Origin: Alisma plantago-aquatica
Taxonomy: Eukaryota; Streptophyta; Magnoliopsida; Alismatales; Alismataceae
DNA: 64,000 nt
Direction: 5' to 3'
NCBI GenBank assembly: GCA_963693085.1
Contig: OY856410.1
Location: forward strand, 882,867,335-882,931,334
How positions within the stretch are numbered: position 1 is the first letter of the stretch; each line of letters begins with the position of its first letter. Positions 11,324 to 22,901 of this stretch are shown piece by piece. The notes below the pieces were generated by a model. It was not told where the DNA came from. It did not search any database and saw only the letters and a list, made by a program, of their open reading frames with translations. Position numbers and translations under genes: made by a program.

Positions 11324-11625
11324 GGGCCAGTTTGGTAGGATGCAGTTTGTTCAGATGAATTTGAAATGTCACATTTTTTCTTTTATCAAGTATTTGGTAG
11401 GATGCAGATGAGTGAATCGGAACAACACCGGACTACTCAGTTGATGCGCAACTCTAGGAGTTGGTACCGCGCCTAAATAGCTAGTGGCGTCAGCCACCCA
11501 CGGGCAACACGGAGCATGCAGACGTACCTCTACCTCACCGACCGGCCCGTGACGAAACTCTGGATCACAACACGGGCAAGAACAAAGCTGCTTCTAGTTC
11601 AAGGAACCGACTTCCTGCTAACACT

Positions 11626-12048
11626 TGCCATCGCTACTTGAGAAGAGGACACTCGCAACATGAGTGCCGATCTGCGTGGACTTGTCGGGTGTGTTGGAAG
11701 TCGGGCCACCGCTCCTTCGAATGCCGTAAGAAGTCTCACACACCCCGCGCCTCTCCCCAAAAATCTAAGGCACCTCCAAGCTGGGGACCGGACCACAGGC
11801 CGCAGGCCAAGAAGATCATGGTCCACCTTGACGGAAATCATGATCATCTTCGTGACATCCAAGAACAGATGCGTCAAGCCGTGCTGGTCTCCTGGGTGGG
11901 GGGCCAATCCTGGGAGATGGTGGGGCATGCCCTTTGGCTTATCCGGCCAAAGGCGACAACCTGCAAGCGGTTCGTCGGGGCCAAGGCACTGGTGGGTTTC
12001 TCCTCGGCGGATGAAGTTGATAGAGCTGTGAAAGAACTCATCTTGTGA
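11626..12048 (+). pseudogene. LINE ORF1, zinc-knuckle part
   Basis: The frame opens without a clear ATG. Two CCHC knuckles follow each other: CHRYLRRGHSQHEC, whose second cysteine is tyrosine, and CRVCWKSGHRSFEC, which fits CX2CX4HX4C. Such tandem knuckles sit in ORF1 of plant L1 elements and bind element RNA in the ribonucleoprotein. The rest is unremarkable and ends at a stop at 12048. The N-terminal region is missing or unrecognised. Confidence 0.7.
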
Positions 12049-12192
12049 CATGACAATATCCACCTGCAGATACAGAGTTGGCACCCGGGTTTTGGAGCGG
12101 CCACGTAGGACCGATGGTGGCTCAAGCTCGGTGACCTCCCGCTCCACTGCAGATCAGACTCGACTCAGATCGTAGCACCTTTTGGGCACTTT

Positions 12193-12645
12193 TTGGGACG
12201 CTCACAGTGGAGGAGCTCGGAATCCGACTGTGCTGAGATCTTGATCCAGGTGGCGGCTCATGGGGAAGACATCCCTTTTGTGGCGTTTATATGGGACGGC
12301 GGGTATCGTTTCATGGTACCCATCTCGTGTGTGGCTTATGACGATCCAAGGCTCGGTGCAACCCAGATGTTCGATGAAAGTGTTATACCAGAGGAAGCCC
12401 TAAAGTTGTTGGGTACAAACCTTGTTGGGAATACTCATGCCCAACCGGACCATGCATCGGACAGATATGATCCTGGAGCTGTGAGAGACAAGGTGCCTTA
12501 TGAAATAGGGACAAGGCAACGTCGGCCTTCGAAGAGCTCTTCATCTTTTGGCCATCTTGAGTCACGAGTTTTCTTAGCAGAGCTCGATCCCATACCAAGA
12601 GTAGTCGTTTCCCCTCACTCAGCACCTAGCCAAGGATCTACGTGA
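12193..12645 (+). pseudogene. LINE ORF1, C-terminal part (presumed)
   Basis: A 150-codon open frame between the knuckle region and the endonuclease. It starts MGRSQWRSSESDCAEILIQV and contains IPFVAFIWDGGYRFMVPISC. I recognise no domain. Position and lack of a stop suggest it is the remaining ORF1, frame-shifted from the knuckle part. It may be translated from a chance ATG. Confidence 0.4.
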
Positions 12646-12958
12646 TGGGTTGTGGATGGTGAAGGCAACGGATGGCGTTTGTTTAGTCCATCCTTGGGAG
12701 ACTTTGTACCGGAGACGACCAGCCCAATAATCACCCCTCCCAAAGGAACATGCCTGAGGGACTCGGGCCCTTTGACGACATCATCTTCAACCAGGGGGAA
12801 CATGATGTCGTCTTCCTATCCTCATCAATGGGCGATAGAGGTGATCTCCCTCCCCCTCTGGATGGGAGGCAGGCTCTGTTGCATGACCTTTTCGGGGACA
12901 CCTCAGCTAGCTAAGGGTCTTCTTTTCTCATTAAGTTGCAGAGAAGCGGGAGTTTTTT

Positions 12959-13736
12959 GTGTTTTTTATGGAATACAAGCTTCTAGTTTGGAATGCCAGG
13001 GGTCGGAAATGCCAGATGACGAAGACGACTGCGTCGGCTGATGAAGATGAAGCTGGATGGAGTAGCGATTCTGGAGCCCTTTCTTTTAGAGGATCAACTT
13101 ATTTTTCTTTGGGATCTTCTGGGTTTCAACTGGGGTATCTCGAATGATCCCCCAAGATCACAAATATGGTTCTTCGCTCATGGTATAGACTAGCCTTCGG
13201 TGATCGTGACAGATGACCAAAGCATGACGATTGAAGTCAAGCGTGACAACCGAACGTTCTGGTTTTCCTTGGTGTATGCATCGTGCTTCAGGATCAAACA
13301 TAGGAGCCTCTGGTCTATGCTAGCGGATGTGGGATCTGCTACCTTGGGTATCCCTTGGCTTCTTGGAGGGGATTTCAATGCGATCAGAATGGCGCAAGAT
13401 TAAGCGAGTGGAGGCACTCCAAACATTCATGTGATGGAGGAGTTCAATCGGTGGATTGAATCTACAGCGCTGACGGAGATACCTTTTTCGGGGTCCCCCT
13501 TCACTTGGATCGACAAGCAAGAGGGGACACCTACTAAGTGGGCTCGCCTGGACAGGGGCATCATAGGGAGTTCTTGGTCGGATGATCTGAGTTGCGATCT
13601 ACAACACTTGTTACGCACAAAAGCGCCTGATCATGCTCCTCTTTTCTTCCATCTAAAATCCAGAGTCCAGACCAAAGCGATTCGGATCACGTTCTCTTTC
13701 AAGAAGATGTGGACTCTCCATGACGACTTTATGTAG
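12959..13736 (+). pseudogene. LINE ORF2, AP-type endonuclease domain
   Basis: The opening MEYKLLVWNARG corresponds to the plant LINE endonuclease start (WN-RG). Further on come GIPWLLGGDFNAI (the GDFN catalytic block), FSGSPFTW, ARLDRGI and APDHAPLFF, the last giving the conserved DH. The domain nicks target DNA to prime reverse transcription. Two frame changes and stops (near 13147, 13403 and 13736) disrupt it. The region between 13070 and 13200, where catalytic E and QE-K motifs are expected, is not readable. Confidence 0.8.
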
Positions 13737-14142
13737 GTGGTTTCTGATGATTGGAGAATGGAGGGATGGGGATACCCCCCTTTCAAAATATACTCCAAAC
13801 AATGTAATCTCAAGTAGGAGTTGATTAGATGGAACAAACAGGGAGTGGGAAATATTTTTATAAGAGTGATAGTGTGCGAATGTCATGTCCAAGAATTGCA
13901 AATGTTGTGGGATGGAAGTGGGGATGAAATGGGAAGAAGGGAATTATATGAAGATGAGAGGGACTTGGGGAATGCCTTGGTAGGAATCCTATTGGAAAGA
14001 GATGTCGGGAGACAGATGGGTGAAAGAAGGGGACGACAATACTAAGTACTTCCACTCTATGGTGAAATACCAGCGAAGAAGGAAAGGGGAGTTCAAGGTG
14101 AAGAGGGAGGATGTGACCTAGGCGGAAGGAACTGAGGCGGTC

Positions 14143-15720
14143 TTGGAGGAAGCAATGGTTTTCTTTACTAACCTCTTATCTACAGAACTAACAACAAGAT
14201 CTAACTCGCTTCTTCAACTAATCCCATCCATGGTGGCAAGAGAAGATAATGAGGCTCTCGTATCCAAGCTAGATGAGAAAGAGATCTTTGAAGCTCTAAT
14301 GGATCTCAACCCTGATAGCGCCCCAGGACCAGACGAATACACGGGGAATTTCTACCGCACGGCTTGGGAGGTGGTCAAAGAGGATGTTATTGTAGTGGTT
14401 CAACATTTATTTGCAGGAGGGGACATCCATAGAGCACTCAAATGCATCAAGTTGACACTCATCCCAAAGGTGGATAACCCGAAAAGTCTTGGGGATTTCC
14501 GCCCTATCAATATCAGGAACTTCATGATGAGGTTTCTCTCGAAGGTGTTAGCCAGGAGATTTTCTCACCTTCTCCCAAATCTTATTTTCTGGTACATAAT
14601 GTGTTTGTGGTAGGTCGAGACATTGGTCATAATATTAGGCTGGCTCAAGAGCTTTTCCATGACATGGACGTTGGGAGGGATGGAGAGAACTTGATCTTCA
14701 AGGTTGACATGTCCAAGGCTTTTGATCACACTGAATGTGGATTTTTTATGGATGTTCTGGCAAAGTTTGGGTTTGATGGCAGAGTGATGAAGCTAATCGA
14801 GACGATTTTGGAAGATCACATGGTTTACAGTACACATGAACGACCAGCGAAGGGGCTTTTTCTTAGTAATAAGGGGCTTACGACAAGGTGACCCCATGTC
14901 ACCAACACTTTTCATCTTAATGGAGGAGGCTCTCAGTAGGCTGACTACTCACTTGGGACAACTTGGCTCCATTCAGAGGTTTAATACCAGGGGGCAAGGG
15001 ACAATGCCAACTCACCTTCTCTTTATTGATGACATTATGTTCTTCCTAAATTGCAAGAGCAACTCACTGCAACACCTCCTATAGGGTCTATCTATCTACA
15101 CTGAGGCTTCAGGGCAGAGAATGAACTATCTAAAATCATCTTTCTTGATGGGAAATACATCGGCCAGCAGAACAGTCGAGATATGCAACATCCTTCACTG
15201 TGATGGCCACAAGGACCACCTCACATACCTGGGCTTTCCTCTAGTTAAGGGGAGGCTGTAAACCGCACACTACGAATTCCTTATTGACAACATCAGCAAA
15301 AAGCTTGGAGCATGGTGTAGTAAGCTCCTCAACTTTGCAGGTAGGATTACGTTGGTCAAAACGATACTGACTTCAACCCCAATTTGTTCCCTCCTTTCCA
15401 GCAGAGTTCCAAAGACGATGATCAGGAGGCTGGAAAAGATGATGAAGGAATTCCTCTAGGAATCAAGAGATGGCATGAAGAGAAGGGCATGGGTCAATTG
15501 GAAGAGGGTGTGTCTACCCATGGATATAGGAGGTTTGGGCATCCAGGACTTGGGCACGATACAATAGGCATGCTTTATGAAGGCTGCTTGGAACGTGATT
15601 GAAGGTGTATCCATTTGGGCCTCTTTCTGCAATGAGAAATACAACAGATCTAGATGGAGGGATGATTTAGATCACCCATGGTATCTCAAGCAAGGATCCT
15701 TCGTATCAACTTACTAGAAA
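14143..15720 (+). pseudogene. LINE ORF2, reverse transcriptase
   Basis: RT blocks in order: SAPGPDEYTGNFY, LIPKVDNPKSLGDFRPIN, GRDIGHNIRLAQEL, FKVDMSKAFD (catalytic Asp), GLRQGDPMSPTLF and FIDDIMFF, in place of the usual FADD. The catalytic DD pair is kept. After 15084 the thumb region continues through a stop (YLGFPLVKGRL, LGAWCSKLLNFAGRI, AWVNWKRVCLPMDIGGLGI), which is typical of plant LINE RTs. Frames switch near 14600, 14840 and again later. Function would be target-primed reverse transcription; this copy cannot make it. Confidence 0.88.
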
Positions 15721-15723
15721 TAG

Positions 15724-16536
15724 GTGTGGCATTCTTTTCCCAAAGTTATGCCTAATCTGCTATGGGATATAGGTATAGGTAGGGGGGACATATATTTCTG
15801 GTTCTCAAATTGGCATGGAGGTCCCACTTTGGTGTTGTCCCTCAAAAGACCTGATGTTTACTTCAACCTGATGGACAAGTTAAGGGATGTATATAATCCT
15901 CAATCAGGATGGGACCTACATTTTCTTTTTCAGCTCTTCTCCTAGACAGACGCCCAAATGATTCTCTCATGGTCCCTCAATCTTAACCCGAGCAGCAATG
16001 ACAAAGCGATCTGGATGGCTACAGAATCTGGAAAATTCACTCTGACTTCAGCTAAAGAAGGTTTGTCACATAATAGTGGGTCGCCATGGTCATGTCACAA
16101 TTGGTTGTGGTCATCGATTACCCCTCTCAAGGTGGTTGCTCACACATGGAAGCTTCTGCAGCGTGCACTAGTAGTAGATGATCGGGTCATCTCATGTAGC
16201 ATTCTACTTCTCTCTAAGTGTGAATGTTGTGAAGAAGGGGCGTATGAGGATTTAGATCATTTATTTTTGAAAGGGGACGTAGCAAGGATCCTCTGGGCCA
16301 AGTTTGAAGATCTCTGGGAACTGCTTTTACTACAGAATAGCCTTTCCATGGCAGGCGCTTTGAGAAGATGTTGGGGCAAGGCGGTTCATTACTTATTCCT
16401 AGGTCTCATACGAGGAATGCTCCCACAAGTAGTTTTATGGTTTTTGTGGAAGGTTAGGTGCTCGAGAAGATTTAACGGCCGAAAACTTCCCCAAATGCTA
16501 TTTGGAGACAAGTTATTTTGTTATTCAACCAGATGA
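15724..16536 (+). pseudogene. LINE ORF2, zf-RVT-like region
   Basis: Reads WHSFPKVMPNLLWDIGIGRG, then SGKFTLTSAKEGL, PLKVVAHTWKLLQRAL, and a Cys/His cluster KCECCEEGAYEDLDHLFL. This matches the zinc-binding domain that follows RT in plant LINEs. One stop at 15943 separates the two halves, which share a frame. Confidence 0.75.
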
Positions 16537-16599
16537 CTAAGCATTCTTCCGTTGACGAGTCTGGAGGACAACAGATAACAGAAGAAGTGGGCGAGAAAC

Positions 16600-17164
16600 C
16601 TGTTGGTTACCCCAAATATTAATGCTTGGACCCACAGTCTGGTTAGTTGGTCTAGACCGGCTCAAGGAAGTATCAAGCTCAATATAGTGGCCAGACGCTA
16701 GAAGAGTAGAGGGGGAGGAAGGACTTGTCTCATAGCAGTGGGAGGCATAGCGAGGAACTCAGAAGGCGATGTTATGTGGGGTTTTTCATCACCGGGTATC
16801 TCCACTACTAAGGTGGAAGGTTATATGGAGGCCCTATTTTACGCTTTGAATCTGGATCGTGCGTTTGGCACGGGAATTAAGATATACAAAATTGATTGTC
16901 GACTTATTAACGAGAGTGTATGACACCCCATGGAAGATCAGAAGGTTAAAATGGGTCATTATCGAGTCTCTTACCAATACAGGAACGTATTTACACAAAA
17001 TAGACAAGGGGAGCAACCAGATGGCGCAAAGTTTAGCTGAATACGACAATACTTTATTAAAAAGTTACATCTTCAACTCCCTAGCCTTGATGCCTCCTCC
17101 AACAAGAGAGTTTTACTTTAGGGATATACAGGGTTATACTTACTCCACACGTGTAAAGGTTTAA
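16600..17164 (+). pseudogene. LINE ORF2, RNase H domain and C-terminus
   Basis: GGIARNSEGDVMWGFSSP and TTKVEGYMEALFYALNLD are the first two strands and the E-containing helix of the RVT_3-type RNase H found at the end of many plant LINE ORF2s. After a frame change, GSNQMAQSLAEYD (equivalent to N-AD-LA) and MPPPTREFYFRDIQG form the usual tail. The stop at 17162 is likely close to the original end. The first catalytic Asp block just before GGIARN is degraded. Confidence 0.75.
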
Positions 17165-17278
17165 TAGGTTTCTGTTTCTTGGGGTTTGTCTCTCCGGTTT
17201 TACAGCAGAGTTCAATTGTACAAGGTTGGAACCTTTTAGCCTGGAGAACGAGCTGGGATGAATGAAAATCTCCTCCTT

Positions 17279-17288
17279 AAAAAAAAAA
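17279..17288 (+). other. LINE 3' A-tract
   Basis: Ten As end the LINE, about 115 bp after the ORF2 stop. Right of it the sequence (gtacagttgcac...) leads into the right arm of the Tourist-like element. Confidence 0.65.
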
Positions 17289-17667
17289 GTACAGTTGCAC
17301 TTTTCTAGCTGTATACGTGGTGTCAAGTTCGCCGAGAAAAATCTTGCGGTTTGCAGCACTGCAGCTGCTGTGAGGTTGGTGTCACGCCACTGCAAAGTAA
17401 CCACTGTGCACAGTGTGCTGCAAACCTTTGCGATGCACTTTGTCCTCATGTCCCATAGGATGCATGCACCTTATTAGACTATAAAAGATGACAGGGTAGA
17501 TCAAGGAAATGGAGACGATGTGTTTAACCAAACGTACGAAAACAAATTCAACGAGTCACAGCTACAGCCAACCAAATAATCATTTTGTAGATAAAATTGC
17601 AGGATCTGAAAAGATCTATTTTTGGAAATACCTTTTGCACGCCTACTACACCCTACCAAAAAGGGCC

Positions 17668-19909
17668 TTAATGCACTACATACCCGGCCCAGGCTGACCT
17701 CAACTGACGTCTGGGGGCTCTTGTCTATCGTCAATTTCACTCGGCACTTCCTAAGTTGGAGCTTGGAATCAAGTCTTCCCCTTTACAGTGGCAACCTCGA
17801 GTAGGGGCTTCTGACGGCCATTGCGCAATTGTATTACCAGTAAGTTCCCTCGCCATCTGCGCTTTCTTTTACCCACATTTTAGAACGTTCATTTTAGTCT
17901 AAATAAGTTTCCCAAATCTGACTACGTCGTCGTATATAACGATGCTCACGGGGTCATCTCAGCAGTATGTTCCTTGCGAAAATGCCCCCCCGGTTCAGTT
18001 TGCTACTCTGAAACAAAATAAAATGTATATGTTTAACCTTTTCGCTACCGGAATCACCAACCCCAGAGTTGGTACCCCTGTTCTCTACAGGCCACTGTTG
18101 TGGTCGGTAGTTTTAGTGGCCCTCACATTGGGAAATGATCATTGTTTCGGTATGTTCCTCACAGGTGAAATCAATGCATACATTTCTACTATGCATTGTG
18201 TTTGAACGTTTGTAGTTCTCCGTTTCCAGCTAGAACTGTCATATTAAGCTCACTTGATCATCGTGAATCGGTGAAACCGGAATCTTGTGAGTAATTGAAT
18301 GTGGTGTTTTACACTTCTAGATCCTTTTTTGCTGATTTGAGACTAAAATTCTGTCATGATGAAGTTCTCCCACAATGTATGCAAGAAAGACGAGCACATC
18401 TATATTTGATTTTTATCTTTTGTCCTGAAATGTATTTTTATTAATAGATTGTCATGTATGGGCATTTTAATACATACATCTTGATTTGCAGCCACACTTC
18501 TTTGTTTTTTTATGTTTGATCGATACGACACATCACACGCTTAAAATCGTGTGTGATTGCAATTCATTTTAATCTATTCTCGGATTTGTCTTCAGAATGG
18601 TTTGAAAATAAAAATGATTTATCTTGTATGTGATTGGCCGAACATAGATCGATCTTCAATCATTTGTATCTTTGATTAATTTGTCCTATGGAGGCAAGTC
18701 ACGTATGAAAGTTAATTGATTTTTCGAGATCTACATGATGGATTAGGATCCAGAACCTGGTTTGATTCAGAATTTCCTTATTTTACCCATTAATCATGAA
18801 ACCCTAGAAACTAATGTGAATATAATTATTAACGAATGATTATTCAATGAACATGACAACTAGGTTTTCTAACTCCAAGAATGTGACTAGAGTTTCTTAA
18901 TATGAAAAGGAACAGCTAAGATCTTCTCTAAGAGAGAGGTAAGTGGTTCATGCTCATTAGTATTCATAATTATAAAGTTTTTCATATTTACATATTTCTC
19001 ATATAAGACATTACGATTTATGTGTTCTAATATTATAAGATTTTAAGTAAGATATGAAATCAAAATTTCCATACCTTCATTATGGTATTCTCACAGATAC
19101 CCAATATCTCAAGTGGAGATATGTTTCTTAAAATGATTGAGATCCATGAACCAGGTTCATGAGAAAACTAATAGATCATGTTCCTATAAGAGTTCTTAGT
19201 AATGATTCATATTAATGAATAAGACTACAAGATAAGATACACAAGAAAGATAGTCATACTTAATTGATAATTTGAGATAACTTTGTAGTTAAGATTTTAA
19301 GTAGAAATATGCTAGTAAGATTTCTTAGATAGATTAAGATCTAAGAACTAAGTGTGATTTAGATTTCTTAGACGATTAACAACTAATAATAGAGTAAATA
19401 ATAATATATAAGAGTAGAATGCATTAAGATATGATTAAGTTTGCAAGATAAGATTTTATTGGCATTCATGATTTGAGTCATGATAAGAATATGAGAACAG
19501 AAGCTTCAAGACTTAATGGGACTTTAAAGAGAGTGAGTTATCTTGTCAGAAATCATATTTTTAGATACTTTATACTTAAGTTACTTTCATATACTTCATA
19601 TTTCCATATTCAGCTCAAATTATTTTCCTAAGTCTTTGGACTCAGATATCATATATCTGATATCAGAAGTTAATTAGCTCATTCTATCAAAATAGAGTTT
19701 TAGATTAAGATTTATCTAGACAATAAGAATGTCAAGTATTTGACTCTTAGTTAGGTTCAGTTTAGGATTAAAGTATAGAGAAGCAGGGTCAGAGATAGTA
19801 GATTAAAATTTTAAAGATAAAAATTTGAGAACAGAGATAGAAACTGACATCAAAACATTAACTATATACATTATAGGATAAGTTCTTCACTAGAGAATCA
19901 TGGGACGAT
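17668..19909. other. Non-coding; one unassigned ORF at 17942-18205
   Basis: The only ORF of note on the plus strand (17942-18205, 87 codons) contains a hydrophobic stretch, YRPLLWSVVLVALTLG. I recognise no family and it has no upstream promoter or introns that I can argue for. Right of 18240 the DNA is strongly AT-rich with gatcta/aagatt phrases and no coding signal. Confidence 0.35.
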
Positions 19910-20125
19910 TTAGAGGGTGCACTACACCAAAAATTGTAGGTGTCATAGAGAATACATTGTACCAACAGAGGGTGTGTTGTACCATAGAGGACACTTCGGT
20001 ATCAAAAAAAGGGAACATTATACCAACAGAGGGTGTGATATATCATAGAGGACACTTTGGTGTTAACAGAGGGCATGTTGTGCCAACAGAGGGTGCATTG
20101 CACCATAAAGATACTTCAATGTCAT
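19910..20125 (+). repeat. Degenerate 20-bp minisatellite, about 11 units
   Basis: Successive units of 16-21 bp, mostly exactly 20, follow acagagggtgtgttgtacca and tagaggacacttcggtatca. Full-length examples start at 19965, 19985, 20026, 20046, 20066 and 20086. Two unit types share AGAGG at the same offset and end in a pyrimidine-CA or cca. The frame stays open for 88 codons although 20 is not a multiple of three. No DR-spacer pattern exists, so it is not CRISPR-like. Confidence 0.8.
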
Positions 20126-22819
20126 GGAAGAGGACTTATCATATAATGGTGGCCATAATCAGATAAAAGTTATAAATAAAAGATACATTAATTCAGAGCA
20201 TGCATATAATCTCATTTACAAGTATGAAGAAATAAATTAAGATAAGAGAAGACATCACCCATGCCCTTTGTGCAAGTCATGAGACCCAACCATGATAGTG
20301 CATGCCGATTCAGATACATAATCCAGACCCGATGTGCAGGTTATGTGACCCAGGAACCTTAGTACCGTTTGTGAGACCCAGGTACCAGATTATAGGTCTC
20401 TAGAGAAAGATAAGTAAAAAGAGAAGAATTAAGAGTAAAGAAAGAAGAGGTATTTATGTTTCATATTTGTATACATACTTTAATGGTAATTCCATGTATA
20501 TGATGTTTAAGAATATTTTTAGTATCTTATTACTCCAATATACATATATCAGAATACTCATGCCACTTACTCTAACAACTATTTATCCAATGCATGGTTG
20601 GGGACGACATGTCCACAAGTGAAGAGCAGGAGAAGAAGTAGTACTCAGAGTCTTGCAGAACAAAGATAGAACATGATAAGATCTGGTGGGGTTCCAACTA
20701 TAAGATGATCCTTAGATTTGCATATTCAACTTTATATTTACATATTTAGAACTATAGAGTAGAGACTCAAGATGTTAAATGAGTTTATCATGTGATAACA
20801 TTTATGTTTCCTTTTGTAATAAAAATGATGAGAATGTTTATTATTTAAAGTTTGTGTGAGGATTATATTGTTGTTAAGAATACCAGTTTTATGTAATGCC
20901 CCCTTGAGTACACCAGTTATGGATAACTCGATGTTGCTTCCTCTATGTGCATGTGTGTACTTAGGGAGGGTGTTAAAATAGCTAATCCTCCTTGGAATAT
21001 AGAATTGAAGTGGTTATATTACACTCTACATATAGTATTAGTATTAGATATATTTACTCATGTATTAACCCATGTGAGTGTAGAGAGAAGGACTGGAGAG
21101 GGGATCTAGTTTTCACTAAAAGGAGAAATAACATGATCCTATTCCAAAAAATGGAGTGAAGCAAAAATTTCATTTCCCAAATCGTATTTGTTATAGAGCA
21201 AGATTATAAATAAGCAGTTTGAAACAAAACTATTACAAAGTTACATGATAATACACCTACAATTGCTCCTCAGCATAAAAGGTGACATGAAAAAATAAAA
21301 AGGTATACTTCAAATGAATGTAAGGCTAGTAGCAGGGGAAACCCCACAATTCCAAGCTATTCTCATGTTCAAGTTCCTAAATATTGACTGGTTGAGTCCT
21401 TGTCCTATAATAAACCTATATTTGGATGGAAGGGGAACATTACCCAGAAAATAGGAAATAAAGGCATGTACCAATAAACAATGAGTATGTGCATAAAATA
21501 ACATTTGGGAATTATATTGGGTTACAAGTATGAAATACCATGAAAAAGGGGCCATATAAAAGTTAGTAAGTTCAACAAAAGATATATCAATAGATTGAGG
21601 CATAATATTTATGGAGAGTAATTTTAAGATAAAAGAAACATCTTTCCATAACAAACATTTACATTTCCAAAGAAATGATACATTTGCATTCATAAACAAT
21701 GTAAACTAAATATGCCTAAAATAGGGTCACGCCATAGGATCATGAGCTAAAAAGTAAGGGTGGAACACACAGTCAGGAAGAATATGTATGTCATTTATAA
21801 GTATAGTTGTACATAAGTACCATTATTCTAGATATTCTAGTCAAACATTTAGCATGTGCAAATAGAGTGACAAGACTATAAATCCAGTCATAATTCACAT
21901 CAGGTACTAAAAGCATATTAAGAGGGGTCAAAGAACCCATTTAAATAGAATAATTTAGTATCCACAAGAGTTTGTAGGATTCCTAATTAGTAAATACATA
22001 TATTCAACTTTAGATATCTGAAAAGGGATAGTAGTCAAGTAAATGTCTCAATATAGAAATTTAGATCATAGTCATGATAATGCCCAATATAAAATAGAGG
22101 TTTCATATACCTAACATTCGTGACAAGTCCTATTACTAGGGTTGAAGTTGATAATTAACACTTCTCAACCTAAACACATTTAATATGTAGATTAATCCAC
22201 CATAATATACCTTAAACTAATATATTTCTTTCAATCTTTATTCAGTAAAGGTGTGTCTATATGGATCTAATGAGTTTTTAGTTGGTACGAATTTTCCAAA
22301 ATTATACTTACTATACATTTCTAAGGTTTCATTCTTCAATAAATTATATTACAATTATATAGAGATATTCTACTTAATTTGAAGTGTGCCAAATAAATCA
22401 ATACAATTCATATACCTAGTTGTATTACAAAATGGCATTTAAGTACATATACATATCTAGCGTTTTGAATCCTTGACAAGAAATGCATTGGTATTTAGGA
22501 TACATGCACAACATGAATTATTGCATTTTTAGGATTTGTAGCTTACTAACATCAATATGCTAATATGCATACTTGTATAATTATCATGAATGAAACCAAT
22601 TAAATAAATAAGAATTAGAATTATCACTACCTTTTATATTCAAGTAGTATAATTCCTTACCAAACTTCTATCAAATACATATTTACTAACAAACCTTTTA
22701 CAAACAAAAATTACAAGTTCATTAGTTAGTGATATTAATAAGATAATATGTGTATAGTGTGAACTAGATAGGTTTAATCAATCAAATACTCTAGGTTATA
22801 TGTATAAGAAAGGCTTGAG
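20126..22819. other. AT-rich non-coding, LTR-like in part
   Basis: From 20260 to 20400 the phrases tgagacccaacc, ttatgtgacccaggaacc and tgtgagacccaggtacc recur, and 20600-20960 (ggggacgacatgtccac, tgtaatgcccccttgag) resembles the last part of a gypsy LTR, so 18240-20960 may be an old LTR. An unrecognised minus-strand ORF of 129 codons lies at 21310-21699. It has no known motif, and I give it little weight. Confidence 0.35.
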
Positions 22820-22901
22820 TCTAATAAACCAGGTTATTATCTACCACAATGCTTAGTATGTCTAATAAACTAGGTTTTTATCTAGCACAATGCTTAGTAT
22901 G
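22820..22901 (+). repeat. Tandem duplication of 41 bp
   Basis: tctaataaaccaggttatta (22820 on) is repeated from 22861 with a few substitutions; both copies end in caatgcttagtatg. Confidence 0.8.

Larger units (their letters stand above)
11560..17288 (+). mobile_element. Decayed plant L1-type LINE
   Basis: A complete domain order is present: ORF1 with zinc knuckles, then ORF2 with endonuclease, reverse transcriptase, zf-RVT-like domain and RNase H, ending in an A-tract (17279-17288). Stops and at least five frame changes make it inactive. The 5' end is estimated from the end of MITE-like sequence; no target duplication was found on either side of the A-tract. It is GC-richer than its surroundings, which suggests a younger insertion or a source with a different base composition. 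Confidence 0.85.
11324..17667. mobile_element. PIF/Harbinger (Tourist-like) element split by a LINE
   Basis: Left end GGGCCAGTTTGGTAGGATGC and right end, read in reverse, GGCCCTTTTTGGTAGGGTGT, are imperfect terminal inverted repeats. They are flanked by tta on both sides (11321-11323 and 17668-17670), the 3-bp duplication of PIF/Harbinger elements. Similarity continues inside: the left arm has a second tttggtaggatgcagatgag near 11391, and the right arm in reverse has a matching tttggttggctgtagctg. Without the LINE (about 11560-17288) the element would be about 0.6 kb, a normal MITE size. No transposase is visible. The alternative is a chance pairing of two separate MITE fragments. Confidence 0.62.

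Noticed and set aside
11599..12147. Minus-strand ORF of 182 codons over the LINE ORF1
   Set aside because: It is antisense to the zinc-knuckle frame, has no recognisable domain and uses the GC-rich third positions of the real frame.
17942..18205. Possible host exon
   Set aside because: The 87-codon frame has a hydrophobic stretch but no family resemblance, promoter or splice context that I can defend.
19910..20125. CRISPR-like array
   Set aside because: The units are contiguous and degenerate without unique spacers, and the genome is a plant nuclear one.
21310..21699. Minus-strand ORF of 129 codons
   Set aside because: No motif, no homologue I recognise, and composition equal to the AT-rich surroundings. 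It may be chance or part of a decayed LTR.
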